From NCBI GenBank assembly GCA_036377075.1, contig DASUZB010000202.1, forward strand, positions 1 to 42,758: a DNA stretch of 42,758 nt, read 5' to 3'. Below, one piece after another: positions 1 through 11,534 of the stretch (the first letter of the stretch is position 1; every line of letters starts with the position of its first letter). The notes beneath the pieces were generated by a model. The model did not search any database. It had not been told where the DNA came from and saw nothing but the letters and a program-made list of their open reading frames with translations. The translations under genes and the position numbers were made by a program. This DNA comes from DASUZB01 sp036377075 (GTDB taxonomy: Bacteria > Actinomycetota > CALGFH01).

Positions 1-43
1 AAAGCGGCGCAGGGCCACCGACCGTTTGGACAAAGGAGACGAG

Positions 44-919
44 ATGCCCGCGAGAATCCTGGACGGCGAGGCGCTGGCCGCGCGCCTCCGTGCCGAGCTG
101 GCCACCGAGGCGGAGCGGCTCGCCGAGGCTGGGCGCCGGCCGGGCCTCGCGGCGGTGCTGGTCGGCGACGACCAGCCGTCCCACATCTACGTCGGCGCCA
201 AGCAGCGGGCGGCGGCGGCCACCGGGGTCGACGCGCGCCGCGTCGAGCTGCCCGCCACCGCCAGCCAGGCCCAGGTGGAGGGCGCCGTCGCCGAGCTGAA
301 CGCCGACCCGGCCGTGCACGGCATCATCGTCCAGCTGCCGCTGCCCGACGGGCTCGACCCGGTGCGGGTCCAGGAGGCGATCGACCCCGCCAAGGACGTC
401 GACTGCCTGCACCCGTGGAACGAGGGCCGGCTGCTTCGTGGCGACCCGGAGTTCACCCCGTGCACCCCCGCCGGCATCGTCGAGCTGCTGCGCCACGAGC
501 GCGTGCCGGTGGAGGGCAGCCACGTGGTGATCCTCGGCCGCGGCCTGCTGGTCGGGCGGCCGCTGGCGGTGATGCTCTCGGCCAAGGCGCCGGGCGCCAA
601 CGCCACCGTGACCCTGTGCCACACCGGCACCCGCCGCCTCGGCGACTTCACCAGGCAGGCCGACGTGCTGGTGGCGGCGGCCGGACGGCCGGCGATGGTC
701 ACCCCCGAGATGGTCAAGCCGGGCGCGGCAGTGGTCGACCTCGGCAACCACCGCGTCGGCGGCAAGCTGGTCGGCGACGTCGCGCCCGAGGTCGCCGAGG
801 TGGCCGGCGCGCTCACCCCGGTGCCCGGCGGGGTGGGGCCGATGACCGTCGTGATGCTGCTGGCCAACACCGTGCGGGCGGCGCGCGGCGCCGCGGTCGC
901 CGCCGGGACCGGACGGTGA
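44..919 (+). CDS. folD: Bifunctional methylenetetrahydrofolate dehydrogenase / methenyltetrahydrofolate cyclohydrolase
   Basis: FolD interconverts 5,10-methylene-, 5,10-methenyl- and 10-formyl-THF in the cytoplasm, with NAD(P)+ as hydride acceptor. The 291-aa product has the usual family length. Visible marks are the catalytic Tyr49 and Lys53 in HIYVGAKQ, the substrate loop VQLPLP, KDVDCLHPWN (the usual Gly after KDVD is Cys), the Rossmann stretch VILGRGLLVGRPL and the C-terminal signature PGGVGPMTV. The ATG at 44 is chosen because AAAGGAG (32-38) lies five bases upstream; an in-frame TTG at 26 has no such site. The end overlaps the metF start (GTGA), so the two genes are probably translationally coupled and supply methyl-THF to MetH, encoded 33 kb away. 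Confidence 0.96.
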   Translation: MPARILDGEALAARLRAELATEAERLAEAGRRPGLAAVLVGDDQPSHIYVGAKQRAAAATGVDARRVELPATASQAQVEGAVAELNADPAVHGIIVQLPLPDGLDPVRVQEAIDPAKDVDCLHPWNEGRLLRGDPEFTPCTPAGIVELLRHERVPVEGSHVVILGRGLLVGRPLAVMLSAKAPGANATVTLCHTGTRRLGDFTRQADVLVAAAGRPAMVTPEMVKPGAAVVDLGNHRVGGKLVGDVAPEVAEVAGALTPVPGGVGPMTVVMLLANTVRAARGAAVAAGTGR

Positions 920-1827
920 GCGGCGGCGGCCGGCTCGCCGGGCTGCTCGACGACGGACGCTTCGTCGTCACCGGCGAGCTCGTGCCGCCGCGCTCGCCGG
1001 ACGCCGGGCTGGTGCGCCGTGCCGCCGCCCAGCTCGCCGGGCTGGTCGACGCCGTCAACGTGACCGACAACGCGGCCGCGCGGGTGGGGATGTCGCCGCT
1101 GGCGGCGGCCGTGCTCGCCGCCGGCGAGGGCCTGGAGCCGGTGCTGCAGCTCACCTGCCGGGACCGCAACCGCCTGGCGCTCGCGGCCGACCTGCTGGGC
1201 GCGCACGCGCTCGGCATGCGCGCGATCCTGTGCCTGTCGGGCGACCCCCTGGAGGTGGGCCCGTACGGCGACGCCAAGGCCGTCTTCGACCTCGACGCGA
1301 TCGGGCTCGCGCGGCTGGCGACCGCCCTCGGCGACGGGGTCGGCCCCGACGGCGGCCCGCTCGACCCGCCGGCGCGCTTCCTGGTGGGCGTGGCCGAGGC
1401 GCCGGGCAGGGCCGACCCGTCGGGCGGCGCCCGGCTGGCCGCCAAGGTCGCCGCCGGCGCCCGCTTCGTCCAGACGCAGCCGGTCTACGACCTGGCCGCC
1501 TTCGCCGCCTGGCTGGAGCTGCTGGCAGGCCGCGGCCTGCCCGACCGGGTGGCGATCCTCGCGGGGGTGCTGCCGCCGCGCTCGGCGGCGCAGCTCGAAC
1601 GGTTCGCCCGCCTGCCGGGCTGGTCGGTGCCGGAGGCGACGGTCGAGCGCCTGCGCGCCGCCCGCGACCAGCGCGCCGAGGGCATCGCCCTGGCCGCCGA
1701 GATGGTCGAGGGCGTGCGCGCCCTGCCCGCCGTCCGCGGCGTCCACCTGATGGGCGTCGGGCCGGCCACCGGCGTCCCCGAGGTCATCCACGCCGCCGGC
1801 CTCCTGCCCCGCCCGCAGCCCGCCTGA
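916..1827 (+). CDS. metF: 5,10-methylenetetrahydrofolate reductase
   Basis: MetF reduces 5,10-methylene-THF to 5-methyl-THF with an FAD cofactor, producing the methyl donor for methionine synthase. The 303-aa TIM-barrel protein shows the N-terminal VVTGELVPPR strand with the catalytic Glu (Glu21), the FAD-contact loop LCLSGDPLEVG, and the late-barrel signature FVQTQPVYD. It starts at a GTG whose last two bases begin the folD stop, a four-base overlap typical of coupled genes. It ends before an 86-bp gap to the convergent citrate synthase gene. That gap is GC-rich and holds only weak hairpin potential. Length and motifs fit single-domain bacterial MetF. Confidence 0.94.
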   Translation: MSGGGRLAGLLDDGRFVVTGELVPPRSPDAGLVRRAAAQLAGLVDAVNVTDNAAARVGMSPLAAAVLAAGEGLEPVLQLTCRDRNRLALAADLLGAHALGMRAILCLSGDPLEVGPYGDAKAVFDLDAIGLARLATALGDGVGPDGGPLDPPARFLVGVAEAPGRADPSGGARLAAKVAAGARFVQTQPVYDLAAFAAWLELLAGRGLPDRVAILAGVLPPRSAAQLERFARLPGWSVPEATVERLRAARDQRAEGIALAAEMVEGVRALPAVRGVHLMGVGPATGVPEVIHAAGLLPRPQPA

Positions 1828-1913
1828 GCAGGGCCGCGGGCGGCGCTCAGCGGAGCCGCGCGAACAGCCTGCGCACGTCGGCGACTACACCGGCCGGATC
1901 TCGCCGTCTGCCA

Positions 1914-3044
1914 TCAGCCGCGCGATTCGACCGGCTGGTACGGGCGCGGCGGCGGGCCGGTGTACTCGGAGTCGGGGCGGATCAGGCGGTTGTCGGCGTA
2001 CTGCTCGCGGATGTGGGCCGTCCAGCCGGCCATGCGGGCGACCGCGAACAGGCAGGTGTAGAGGTCGGGCGGGATGCCGAGGGCGGAGTAGACGCTGGCG
2101 GTGTAGAAGTCGACGTTGGGGAACAGGCCGCGCTCCTCCATCACCGTCTCCTGGATCCTGGCGGAGGTCTCGTACCAGCGGGTGTCGCCGAGCTGCTTGC
2201 CGATCCGCTCGGCCATCTCGCGCAGGATCACCGCGCGCGGGTCCCAGGTCTTGTAGACGCGGTGGCCGAAGCCCATCACCTTCTGCTTGGCGGCGAGCCG
2301 GTCCTTGACCCACTGGCTGGCCCGGTCGGGGGTGCCGATCTCGTCGAGCATGTAGCGGACCTGCTCGATGGCGCCGCCGTGGAGCGGGCCCTGCAGGGTG
2401 GCGACCGCCGCGGTGGCGCCCGCGTACATGTCGGCCAGGGTGGCCGCGGCCACCCTGCCGGCGAAGGTCGACGCGTTCATGGTGTGGTCGGCGTAGAGCA
2501 CCAGGCAGGTGTCGAACTCGCCGGCGAGGCTGGGGTCGGGGTCCTTGCCGCTGAGCGCGAACAGGAAGTTGCCGGCGAGGGTGAGGTCGGCGCGCGGCGC
2601 GACCGCCGTCCCGCCGCTGCGCAGCCGCTGGTAGGCGGCGACCACCAGGGGGGTCTGGGCGATCAGGCGGTAGGCCTTGCGCAGGTTCGCCTCGGGCGAG
2701 TCGTCCCCGTGGTCGGGGTCGTGCACCCCCGCGGCGGAGACGGCGGTGCGCAGGGCGGTCATCGGCCCGGTCTGGTCCGCGACCGCCTCGAGCAGCTGGA
2801 GCAGCAGGCCGTCGAGCGTGCTGGCGGCCTGGAGCGCACCCTTGACCTCGTCGAGCTGGGCGCGGGTCGGCAGCTCCAGGTGGTGGAGCAGGTAGACGGT
2901 CTCCTCGAAGCCGGAGTGCGCGGCCAGGTCGGCGATGTCGTAGCCGGCGTAGAGGAGCTTGCCCCGCTGACCGTCGATGTCGGAGATCTTGGTCTGCGCG
3001 GCGACCACGCCCTCCAGGCCCTTGCCTTTCCCGCTCTCAGCCAT
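1914..3044 (-). CDS. gltA: Citrate synthase (short, type I/II-like)
   Basis: Condenses oxaloacetate and acetyl-CoA to citrate, the entry step of the TCA cycle. The 376-aa protein is the short dimer-type length, without the E. coli-type N-terminal extension. The three catalytic residues are visible: His222 in GPLHGGA, His261 in GFGHRVYK and Asp312 in NVDFYTASVY. His187 lies in the conserved ADHTMNAST stretch. The ATG is preceded by TGGAGG on the minus strand at good spacing. It is divergent from icd-mdh-acn, so citrate formation and use flank one shared 256-bp control region. A 2-methylcitrate synthase of the same fold cannot be excluded by motif, but the TCA neighbourhood and the propionyl-CoA carboxylase/mutase genes favour citrate synthase. 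Confidence 0.93.
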   Translation of the reverse strand: MAESGKGKGLEGVVAAQTKISDIDGQRGKLLYAGYDIADLAAHSGFEETVYLLHHLELPTRAQLDEVKGALQAASTLDGLLLQLLEAVADQTGPMTALRTAVSAAGVHDPDHGDDSPEANLRKAYRLIAQTPLVVAAYQRLRSGGTAVAPRADLTLAGNFLFALSGKDPDPSLAGEFDTCLVLYADHTMNASTFAGRVAAATLADMYAGATAAVATLQGPLHGGAIEQVRYMLDEIGTPDRASQWVKDRLAAKQKVMGFGHRVYKTWDPRAVILREMAERIGKQLGDTRWYETSARIQETVMEERGLFPNVDFYTASVYSALGIPPDLYTCLFAVARMAGWTAHIREQYADNRLIRPDSEYTGPPPRPYQPVESRG

Positions 3045-3300
3045 GGCGCTGCCTCCAGGTCTACAGGGTGGGTCACCCGTCCTGCCCTCGAGCCTCCGTA
3101 TCGTAGGTGAGGCTACCGGTCGGTAACGACCGCGCTGGTCAGCTGCGGCGGGTGAGGTTGCCGCGAGGGCTGCCCGGCTCGTTCGTTCCCAGAATCGGAG
3201 CCGAGATACCCTGATCCTGAGAAGGACCGTCATGGTTCTCGACGCGACCGACAGCGGCGTTGAGTCGCGATGCTTGCGTTTGACGAGAGGAGCTTCACCG
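3045..3300. promoter_or_regulatory. Divergent control region between citrate synthase and icd
   Basis: This 256-bp gap must hold promoters for gltA (leftward) and the icd-mdh unit (rightward). It contains an inverted repeat TACCG-GT-CGGTA (3114-3125) and a second short one, GGGTG-GGT-CACCC (3066-3078), about 22 bases from the gltA start. TACCCT at 3212-3217 resembles a -10 box for icd. No well-spaced TTGACA-like -35 was found. The palindromes are the kind a dimeric (for example TetR-family) repressor binds; which protein does so is unknown. Confidence 0.4.
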
Positions 3301-4410
3301 ATGGCCCACCGCGTCACGTTCATCCCCGGCGACGGGGTAGGTCCCGAGCTCTCGGAGGCCACCCGCCGCGTCCTGGAGGCGACCGGGGTGGAGTTCGACT
3401 GGGACGTGCAGGAGGCCGGCGCCGACGTGATCGAGCGGTACGGCACCCCGCTCCCCGAGCCCGTCCTCGACTCGATCCGGGCCAACAAGGTGGCCATCAA
3501 GGGCCCGCTCACCACCCCGATCGGCACCGGCTTCCGCAGCGTCAACGTGGCCCTGCGCAAGGAGCTCGACCTGTTCGCCTGCCTGCGCCCCTGCAAGCTC
3601 TACCAGGGCGTACGCTCCCGCTACCAGCAGGTCGACCTGGTCATCGTGCGCGAGAACCACGAGGACCTGTACGCCGGCATCGAGTTCGAGCAGGGCAGCG
3701 ACGACGCCAAGCGCATGATCGCCTTCCTCAACGAGATCCAGCCCAAGCGGGTGCGCGACGACTCCGGCATCTCCATCAAGCCGATCTCGATCACCGGCAC
3801 CCGCCGCATCGCCCGGTTCGCCTTCGAGTACGCCCGCGCCTACGGACGCCGCAAGGTCACCGCCGTGACCAAGGCGAACATCATGAAGCACACCGACGGG
3901 CTCTTCTACGCGGTCAGCCGCGAGGTCGCCAAGCTGTACCCGGACGTCGAGTACGAGGAGTACCTGGTCGACAACATGTGCATGCAGCTGGTGCAGAAGC
4001 CGGAGAACTTCGACGTGCTGCTGCTGCCCAACCTCTACGGCGACATCGTCTCCGACCTCGCCGCCGGCCTGGTCGGCGGCCTCGGGGTCGCGCCGGGCGC
4101 GAACCTCGGCGACGACGTGGCCGTGTTCGAGGCCACCCACGGCTCCGCCCCCAAGTACAAGGGGCAGAACAAGGTCAACCCGATGGCGATGATGTTCTCC
4201 GGCATGCTGATGCTGCGCCACCTCGGCGAGCGCGACGCGGCCGCCCGGCTGGAGGACGCCATGGCCACCGTGATCGCCGAGGGCAAGAGCGTCACCTACG
4301 ACATGAAGCCGCGCCGCGACGACCCCACCGCGGTCGGCACCAGCCAGGTCGCCGACGGCGTGATCCACGCACTCCAGGCCGCCCGGGACACCAAGGGAGG
4401 CGTCGCATGA
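3301..4410 (+). CDS. icd: Isocitrate dehydrogenase (decarboxylating)
   Basis: Oxidises isocitrate to 2-oxoglutarate and CO2 in the TCA cycle. The 369-aa protein belongs to the isocitrate/isopropylmalate dehydrogenase family. The substrate motif FRSVNVALRKELDLFACLRP supplies Ser80, Asn82 and Arg86, matching E. coli Ser113/Asn115/Arg119; IVRENHEDLYAGIE follows. The cofactor loop reads HGSAPKYKGQNKVNP. Lys285-Tyr286 align with E. coli Lys344-Tyr345, which select NADP+, although the overall length is nearer NAD-type enzymes. ATG 3301 is chosen over the in-frame start at 3232 because GAGAGGAG (3285-3292) precedes it and family homology begins there. Its stop overlaps the mdh start (ATGA). Confidence 0.93.
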   Translation: MAHRVTFIPGDGVGPELSEATRRVLEATGVEFDWDVQEAGADVIERYGTPLPEPVLDSIRANKVAIKGPLTTPIGTGFRSVNVALRKELDLFACLRPCKLYQGVRSRYQQVDLVIVRENHEDLYAGIEFEQGSDDAKRMIAFLNEIQPKRVRDDSGISIKPISITGTRRIARFAFEYARAYGRRKVTAVTKANIMKHTDGLFYAVSREVAKLYPDVEYEEYLVDNMCMQLVQKPENFDVLLLPNLYGDIVSDLAAGLVGGLGVAPGANLGDDVAVFEATHGSAPKYKGQNKVNPMAMMFSGMLMLRHLGERDAAARLEDAMATVIAEGKSVTYDMKPRRDDPTAVGTSQVADGVIHALQAARDTKGGVA

Positions 4411-5339
4411 AGGTCACCGTCGTCGGGGCGGGCAAGTACGGCTCCACCACCGTCCAGCGCCTGGCCGAGAAGGACGTGGCCGACGAGGTCGTGATGACCG
4501 ACATCATCGAGGGCCTGCCGCAGGGCCTGGCGCTCGACATGAACCAGTCGCGGCCGCTGGAGGGCTTCGAGACCCGCGTGGTCGGCACCAACGGCTACGA
4601 GGAGACGGCCTCCTCCGACGTCTGCGTGATCACCGCCGGGCTGCCCCGCAAGCCCGGCATGAGCCGGATGGACCTGCTGGAGACCAACGCGAAGATCGTC
4701 GGCGAGGTCACCCGCAGGCTGGTCGAGGCCTCGCCGGACGCGGTCCTGATCGTGGTCTCCAACCCGCTGGACGAGATGACCGCGCTCGCGGCCGAGGTGT
4801 CGGGCTTCCCCCGGGAGCGGGTGGTGGGCCAGGCCGGCATGCTCGACACCGCCCGCTTCAAGCACTTCGTCGCCGAGGAGCTCGGCACCAGCCCGAGCGC
4901 CGTCGAGGCGATCACCCTCGGCTCCCACGGCGACACCATGGTGCCGGTGCCGAGCCTGGTCACGGTCGACGGCAAGCCGCTGGCCGAGCTGCTCCCAGCC
5001 GACGCGGTCGAGCGGCTGGTGCAGCGCACCCGCGACGGCGGCGCCGAGGTGGTCGCGCTGCTCAAGACCGGGTCGGCCTACTACGCCCCTTCCAGCGCGG
5101 CGGCCCGCATGGTCGAGGCGGTGCTCGCCGACTCCGGCGCGGTGATGCCGGTCTGCGCCTGGGTCGAGGGCCAGTACGGCATCTCCGACGTGTACCTGGG
5201 CGTGCCGGCACGGCTCGGCCGCGGCGGCGTGCGCGAGGTCGTCGAGCTGCCCCTGGCCGACGCCGAGCTCGCCAACCTGCGCGAGGCCGCCGAGGCGGTC
5301 CGGTCCAAGCAGGCCGACGTCGCCAAGCTGAGCATCTAG
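4407..5339 (+). CDS. mdh: Malate dehydrogenase, LDH-like
   Basis: Oxidises malate to oxaloacetate with NAD+. The 310-aa protein begins with a Rossmann motif VVGAGKYGS. Asp at the end of the second strand (VVMTDI) indicates NAD preference. LPRKPGMSR gives Arg81 and Arg87, the malate-specific arginines; LDTAR gives Asp147/Arg150; and GSHGDTMVP gives the catalytic His174. These residues distinguish it from lactate dehydrogenase, which has Gln at the first substrate-specificity position. The start overlaps the icd stop by ATGA, with AGGGAGG (4394-4400) upstream, so the two are coupled. Two bases after its stop lies a 23-nt element that recurs after the sdhA stop. Confidence 0.95.
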   Translation: MKVTVVGAGKYGSTTVQRLAEKDVADEVVMTDIIEGLPQGLALDMNQSRPLEGFETRVVGTNGYEETASSDVCVITAGLPRKPGMSRMDLLETNAKIVGEVTRRLVEASPDAVLIVVSNPLDEMTALAAEVSGFPRERVVGQAGMLDTARFKHFVAEELGTSPSAVEAITLGSHGDTMVPVPSLVTVDGKPLAELLPADAVERLVQRTRDGGAEVVALLKTGSAYYAPSSAAARMVEAVLADSGAVMPVCAWVEGQYGISDVYLGVPARLGRGGVREVVELPLADAELANLREAAEAVRSKQADVAKLSI

Positions 5340-5341
5340 CA

Positions 5342-5364
5342 ACTGCCCCGCAGGCAGGGCGACT
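5342..5364 (+). repeat. 23-nt repeat after mdh stop (copy 1)
   Basis: The element starts ACTGCCCCGC and ends AGGGCGACT, two bases after the mdh TAG. An identical 23-nt copy, in the same orientation relative to the gene, lies one base after the sdhA stop (16505-16527, minus strand). It can fold as CTGCC-CCGCA-GGCAG (five pairs, five-base loop). The sequence match is exact and the placement matches; the function is unknown. Confidence 0.85.
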
Positions 5365-5494
5365 CGAACGCTGTGGCGAGCGGCTCGCTCACCGTAGATG
5401 CCGCAGGGTGGCGGCCAAGCGCGCGGGTACCCTCTAGGTAAGCCGGCGCGCCTGGCGGCGCGCCGCCATGGACGCGAAGCCAGGAGGTCGGGAG
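5365..5494 (+). promoter_or_regulatory. acn leader: palindrome, -10-like box and stem-loop
   Basis: Upstream of acn are a near-palindrome GCGAGC-G-GCTCGC (5376-5388) flanked by GTG and CAC, a -10-like TACCCT (5428-5433), and a perfect nine-pair stem CGGCGCGCC (5444-5452) / GGCGCGCCG (5457-5465) with loop TGGC. AGGAGGT (5482-5488) then leads to the ATG at 5495. If the -10 box is right, transcription starts near 5440 and the stem forms almost at the mRNA 5' end. No clear -35 box is visible. Confidence 0.5.
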
Positions 5495-8368
<2,874 letters not shown>

Positions 8369-8382
8369 GCCGAGGCCCGCCT

Positions 8383-8404
8383 CGCCGTGCGGAATTGCAC
8401 GGCG
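8383..8404 (+). terminator. Stem-loop after acn
   Basis: A perfect eight-pair stem, CGCCGTGC / GCACGGCG with loop GGAATT, begins 14 bases after the acn stop. No T-run follows, so it would act as a weak intrinsic terminator or as a 3'-end protector. A -10-like TATGAT for trpS lies 19 bases further on. Confidence 0.55.
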
Positions 8405-8423
8405 GCCGTGGCGTGGGCGCCGG

Positions 8424-8429
8424 TATGAT
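8424..8429 (+). promoter_or_regulatory. -10-like box for trpS
   Basis: TATGAT is a near-consensus -10 hexamer ending nine bases before an in-frame GTG (8439) and 42 bases before the preferred trpS GTG (8472). A transcript from here would have a leader of about 35 nt carrying the GGAGG site. No good -35 box was found at 17-18 bp. Confidence 0.45.
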
Positions 8430-8471
8430 CGCGGCAACGTGCCCGCCAGTCTCGAACAGTGGAGGACCCTC

Positions 8472-9470
<999 letters not shown>

Positions 9471-9471
9471 G

Positions 9472-10431
9472 GTGCCCAAGCGCCGGCTGGGCGTGGTCGC
9501 CCTGCTGCCGGAGCCGCTCGCGGCGCACGTGCAGGCCTGGCGGCGGGCGTTCGCCGAGCCCACCCGCGCGCGCATCGCCCCGCACGTCACCCTCGTCCCG
9601 CCCCAGGCCGTCGCCGACGAGCGCCTGCCCGACGCGGTCGCGCTGGTCGACCGCGCCGCCGCCGAGGCCCCGCCCGCGGCGGTGACCTTGCACGGCGCCG
9701 CCACCTTCCTGCCAGGCAGCCCGGTGACCTACCTGGTCGTGGACGACGGCGCCACCGTCCTGGCCGAGCTGGAGGCGGCCATGCGGGCCGAGCCGCTGGA
9801 GCGCCGCACGCACCCGTTCCACCCGCACGTGACCGTCGCCCAGGAGCTGCCGGCGTCCCAGCTCCAGGCGGCGGCGGCCGACCTCGCCGGCTTCCACGCC
9901 GGCTTCCCGCTCGGCGGCATCTCCCTTATGGCGCAGGAGGCCGACCGCCGCTGGCGCCCGCTGCACCACGCCGCCGTCGGCGCCTCCGAACTGGTCAGGG
10001 AGGTACCCGCCGCGGAGGCCGCGAGCGCGGCGGTGTTCCTGCTCGACCCGCCACGGGTGCTGCTCGGCCTGCGCACCGACCACCCTGGCCGCCGCTACCC
10101 GGGCGCCTGGGACGCGCTCGGCGGCAAGCCCGAACCCGGCGAGGGCCTGCTGGCCGCACTGCTGCGCGAGGTCCACGAGGAAGCCGACGTGGAGCCGCTG
10201 GACGTGGCGCCGCTGGGCTGCTTCCACGACGGCGACCGCGCCGACGCGTTCTTCGTCGCCACCGCCTGGCGCGGGCAGGTGCGCAACACCGAACCCTCCG
10301 AGCACGCACGGCTCGAGTGGGTCCCGCTCGACCGCGCCTTCGACCGCGTCATGGCGCCGACCACCAGGTACGCCCTCGGACGCCTGCTCGAGGTGCTCGG
10401 CGGCGCGGTCCCCGGCGCCCCGCCGGCCTGA
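9472..10431 (+). CDS. 2H phosphoesterase (2'-5' RNA ligase-like) fused to Nudix hydrolase
   Basis: A 319-aa two-domain protein. The N-terminal half has the paired HxT motifs of the 2H phosphoesterase superfamily (His38-Val-Thr40 and His119-Val-Thr121); this group includes the 2'-5' RNA ligase/cyclic phosphodiesterase ThpR. The C-terminal half (about 185-310) has a Nudix box: Gly218, then Glu224, then REVHEE at 232-237; the usual penultimate Gly is Asp239. Nudix enzymes cleave nucleoside diphosphates linked to other moieties. One polypeptide could therefore process cyclic or 2'-5' RNA ends and a nucleotide product, but that link is inference. The GTG start lies one base after the trpS stop, so co-transcription is likely. 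The substrates of both domains are unknown. Confidence 0.85.
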   Translation: MPKRRLGVVALLPEPLAAHVQAWRRAFAEPTRARIAPHVTLVPPQAVADERLPDAVALVDRAAAEAPPAAVTLHGAATFLPGSPVTYLVVDDGATVLAELEAAMRAEPLERRTHPFHPHVTVAQELPASQLQAAAADLAGFHAGFPLGGISLMAQEADRRWRPLHHAAVGASELVREVPAAEAASAAVFLLDPPRVLLGLRTDHPGRRYPGAWDALGGKPEPGEGLLAALLREVHEEADVEPLDVAPLGCFHDGDRADAFFVATAWRGQVRNTEPSEHARLEWVPLDRAFDRVMAPTTRYALGRLLEVLGGAVPGAPPA

Positions 10432-10439
10432 ACGCCACC

Positions 10440-11489
10440 ATGCCCGAGCAAGCCAGCCCCACGCCGGTCGAGGCGCTGCGGCGCATCGCCTTCCTGCTCG
10501 AGCGGTCGCTCGAGCCGAGCTACCGCGTGCGCGCCTTCCGGCGCGCGGCCACCACCGTCGAGCGCCTCGACCCCGACGAGCTGCGCAGGCTCGCGGCCGG
10601 CACCGGCCTGCGCGCCCTGCCGGGCATCGGCGAGGTCACCGAGCGGGTGGTGCGCGAGGCGCTGGCCGGTGAGGTGCCCGTCTACCTGCGCCGCCTGGAG
10701 GCGACCGAGGGCCGCCCGGTGGCGGAGGGCGCCACCGAGCTGCGCGCCGCGCTGCGTGGCGACCTCCACACCCACAGCGAATGGTCGGACGGCGGCAGTC
10801 CCATCGAGGAGATGGCCGAAGCCGCCCGCGGCCTCGGCCACCGGTACGTCGCGCTGACCGACCACTCGCCGCGGCTGACGGTCGCCCGCGGCCTGGAGCC
10901 GGAGCGCCTGCGCCGCCAGCTCGACGTGGTCGCCGGCCTCAACCAGGAGCTGGCGGACGGGACGCCGCCGTTCAGGATCCTGACGGGGATCGAGGTGGAC
11001 ATCCTGGAGGACGGCTCCCTCGACCAGGAGGAGGAGCTGCTCGCCGGCCTGGACGTGGTGGTCGCGAGCGTCCACTCCAAGCTGCGCATGCCGCGGCAGG
11101 AGATGACCAGGCGCATGCTGGCGGCGATCCGCAACCCGCACGTGGACGTCCTGGGACACTGCACCGGCCGGCTGATCGCCGGGGGGCGGGGCCGCCGGCC
11201 GGAGAGCGAGTTCGACCCCCAGGCGGTGTTCGCCGCCTGCGCCGAGCACGGCGTCGCGGTCGAGGTCAACTCCAGGCCGGAGCGGCTCGACCCGCCCAAG
11301 CGCCTGCTGCGGCTGGCGGTGGAGGCCGGTTGCCGCTTCGCCATCGACACCGACGCGCACGCGCCGGGGCAGCTCGACTGGCAGGTGAACGGTTGCGAGC
11401 GCGCCTTTCTCTGCGGCGTACCACCCGACAGGGTGGTGAACGCCATGCCAGCAGCGGAGCTGCTGGCATGGACCACACGATCACGCTGA
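10440..11489 (+). CDS. PHP-domain metal-dependent phosphoesterase with N-terminal helix-hairpin-helix
   Basis: A 349-aa protein resembling the C-terminal half of bacterial family X DNA polymerase (PolX) without the polymerase core. Residues about 5-85 form a helical region with a DNA-binding hairpin (ALPGIGEVTERVVREAL). From residue 108 a PHP domain carries the metal ligands GDLHTHSEWSDG (His110, His112), ALTDHSPRL, GIEVDI, a later HCTG histidine and DTDAHAP. PHP domains hydrolyse phosphoesters with two or three metals; PolX PHP domains act as 3'-5' exonucleases or phosphatases. A DNA-repair nuclease is plausible, a histidinol-phosphatase-like role less so given the HhH. ATG 10440 follows the previous stop by eight bases with only a weak ribosome site. 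A G/C-rich terminator lies downstream. Confidence 0.85.
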   Translation: MPEQASPTPVEALRRIAFLLERSLEPSYRVRAFRRAATTVERLDPDELRRLAAGTGLRALPGIGEVTERVVREALAGEVPVYLRRLEATEGRPVAEGATELRAALRGDLHTHSEWSDGGSPIEEMAEAARGLGHRYVALTDHSPRLTVARGLEPERLRRQLDVVAGLNQELADGTPPFRILTGIEVDILEDGSLDQEEELLAGLDVVVASVHSKLRMPRQEMTRRMLAAIRNPHVDVLGHCTGRLIAGGRGRRPESEFDPQAVFAACAEHGVAVEVNSRPERLDPPKRLLRLAVEAGCRFAIDTDAHAPGQLDWQVNGCERAFLCGVPPDRVVNAMPAAELLAWTTRSR

Positions 11490-11534
11490 TCGAAGGGCAT
11501 GCCAGCCGCCCCGGTCGACCAGGCCGATTGCCAA

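Noticed and set aside
187..1791. Long open frames antisense to folD/metF and to most other genes here
   Set aside because: At this GC content the complementary and shifted frames stay open by composition. They encode low-complexity Arg/Pro/Ala/His-rich sequence with no family motifs.
1828..1913. Terminator between metF and citrate synthase
   Set aside because: Only five-pair GC stems with imperfect loops are present; not distinguishable from background at this GC content.
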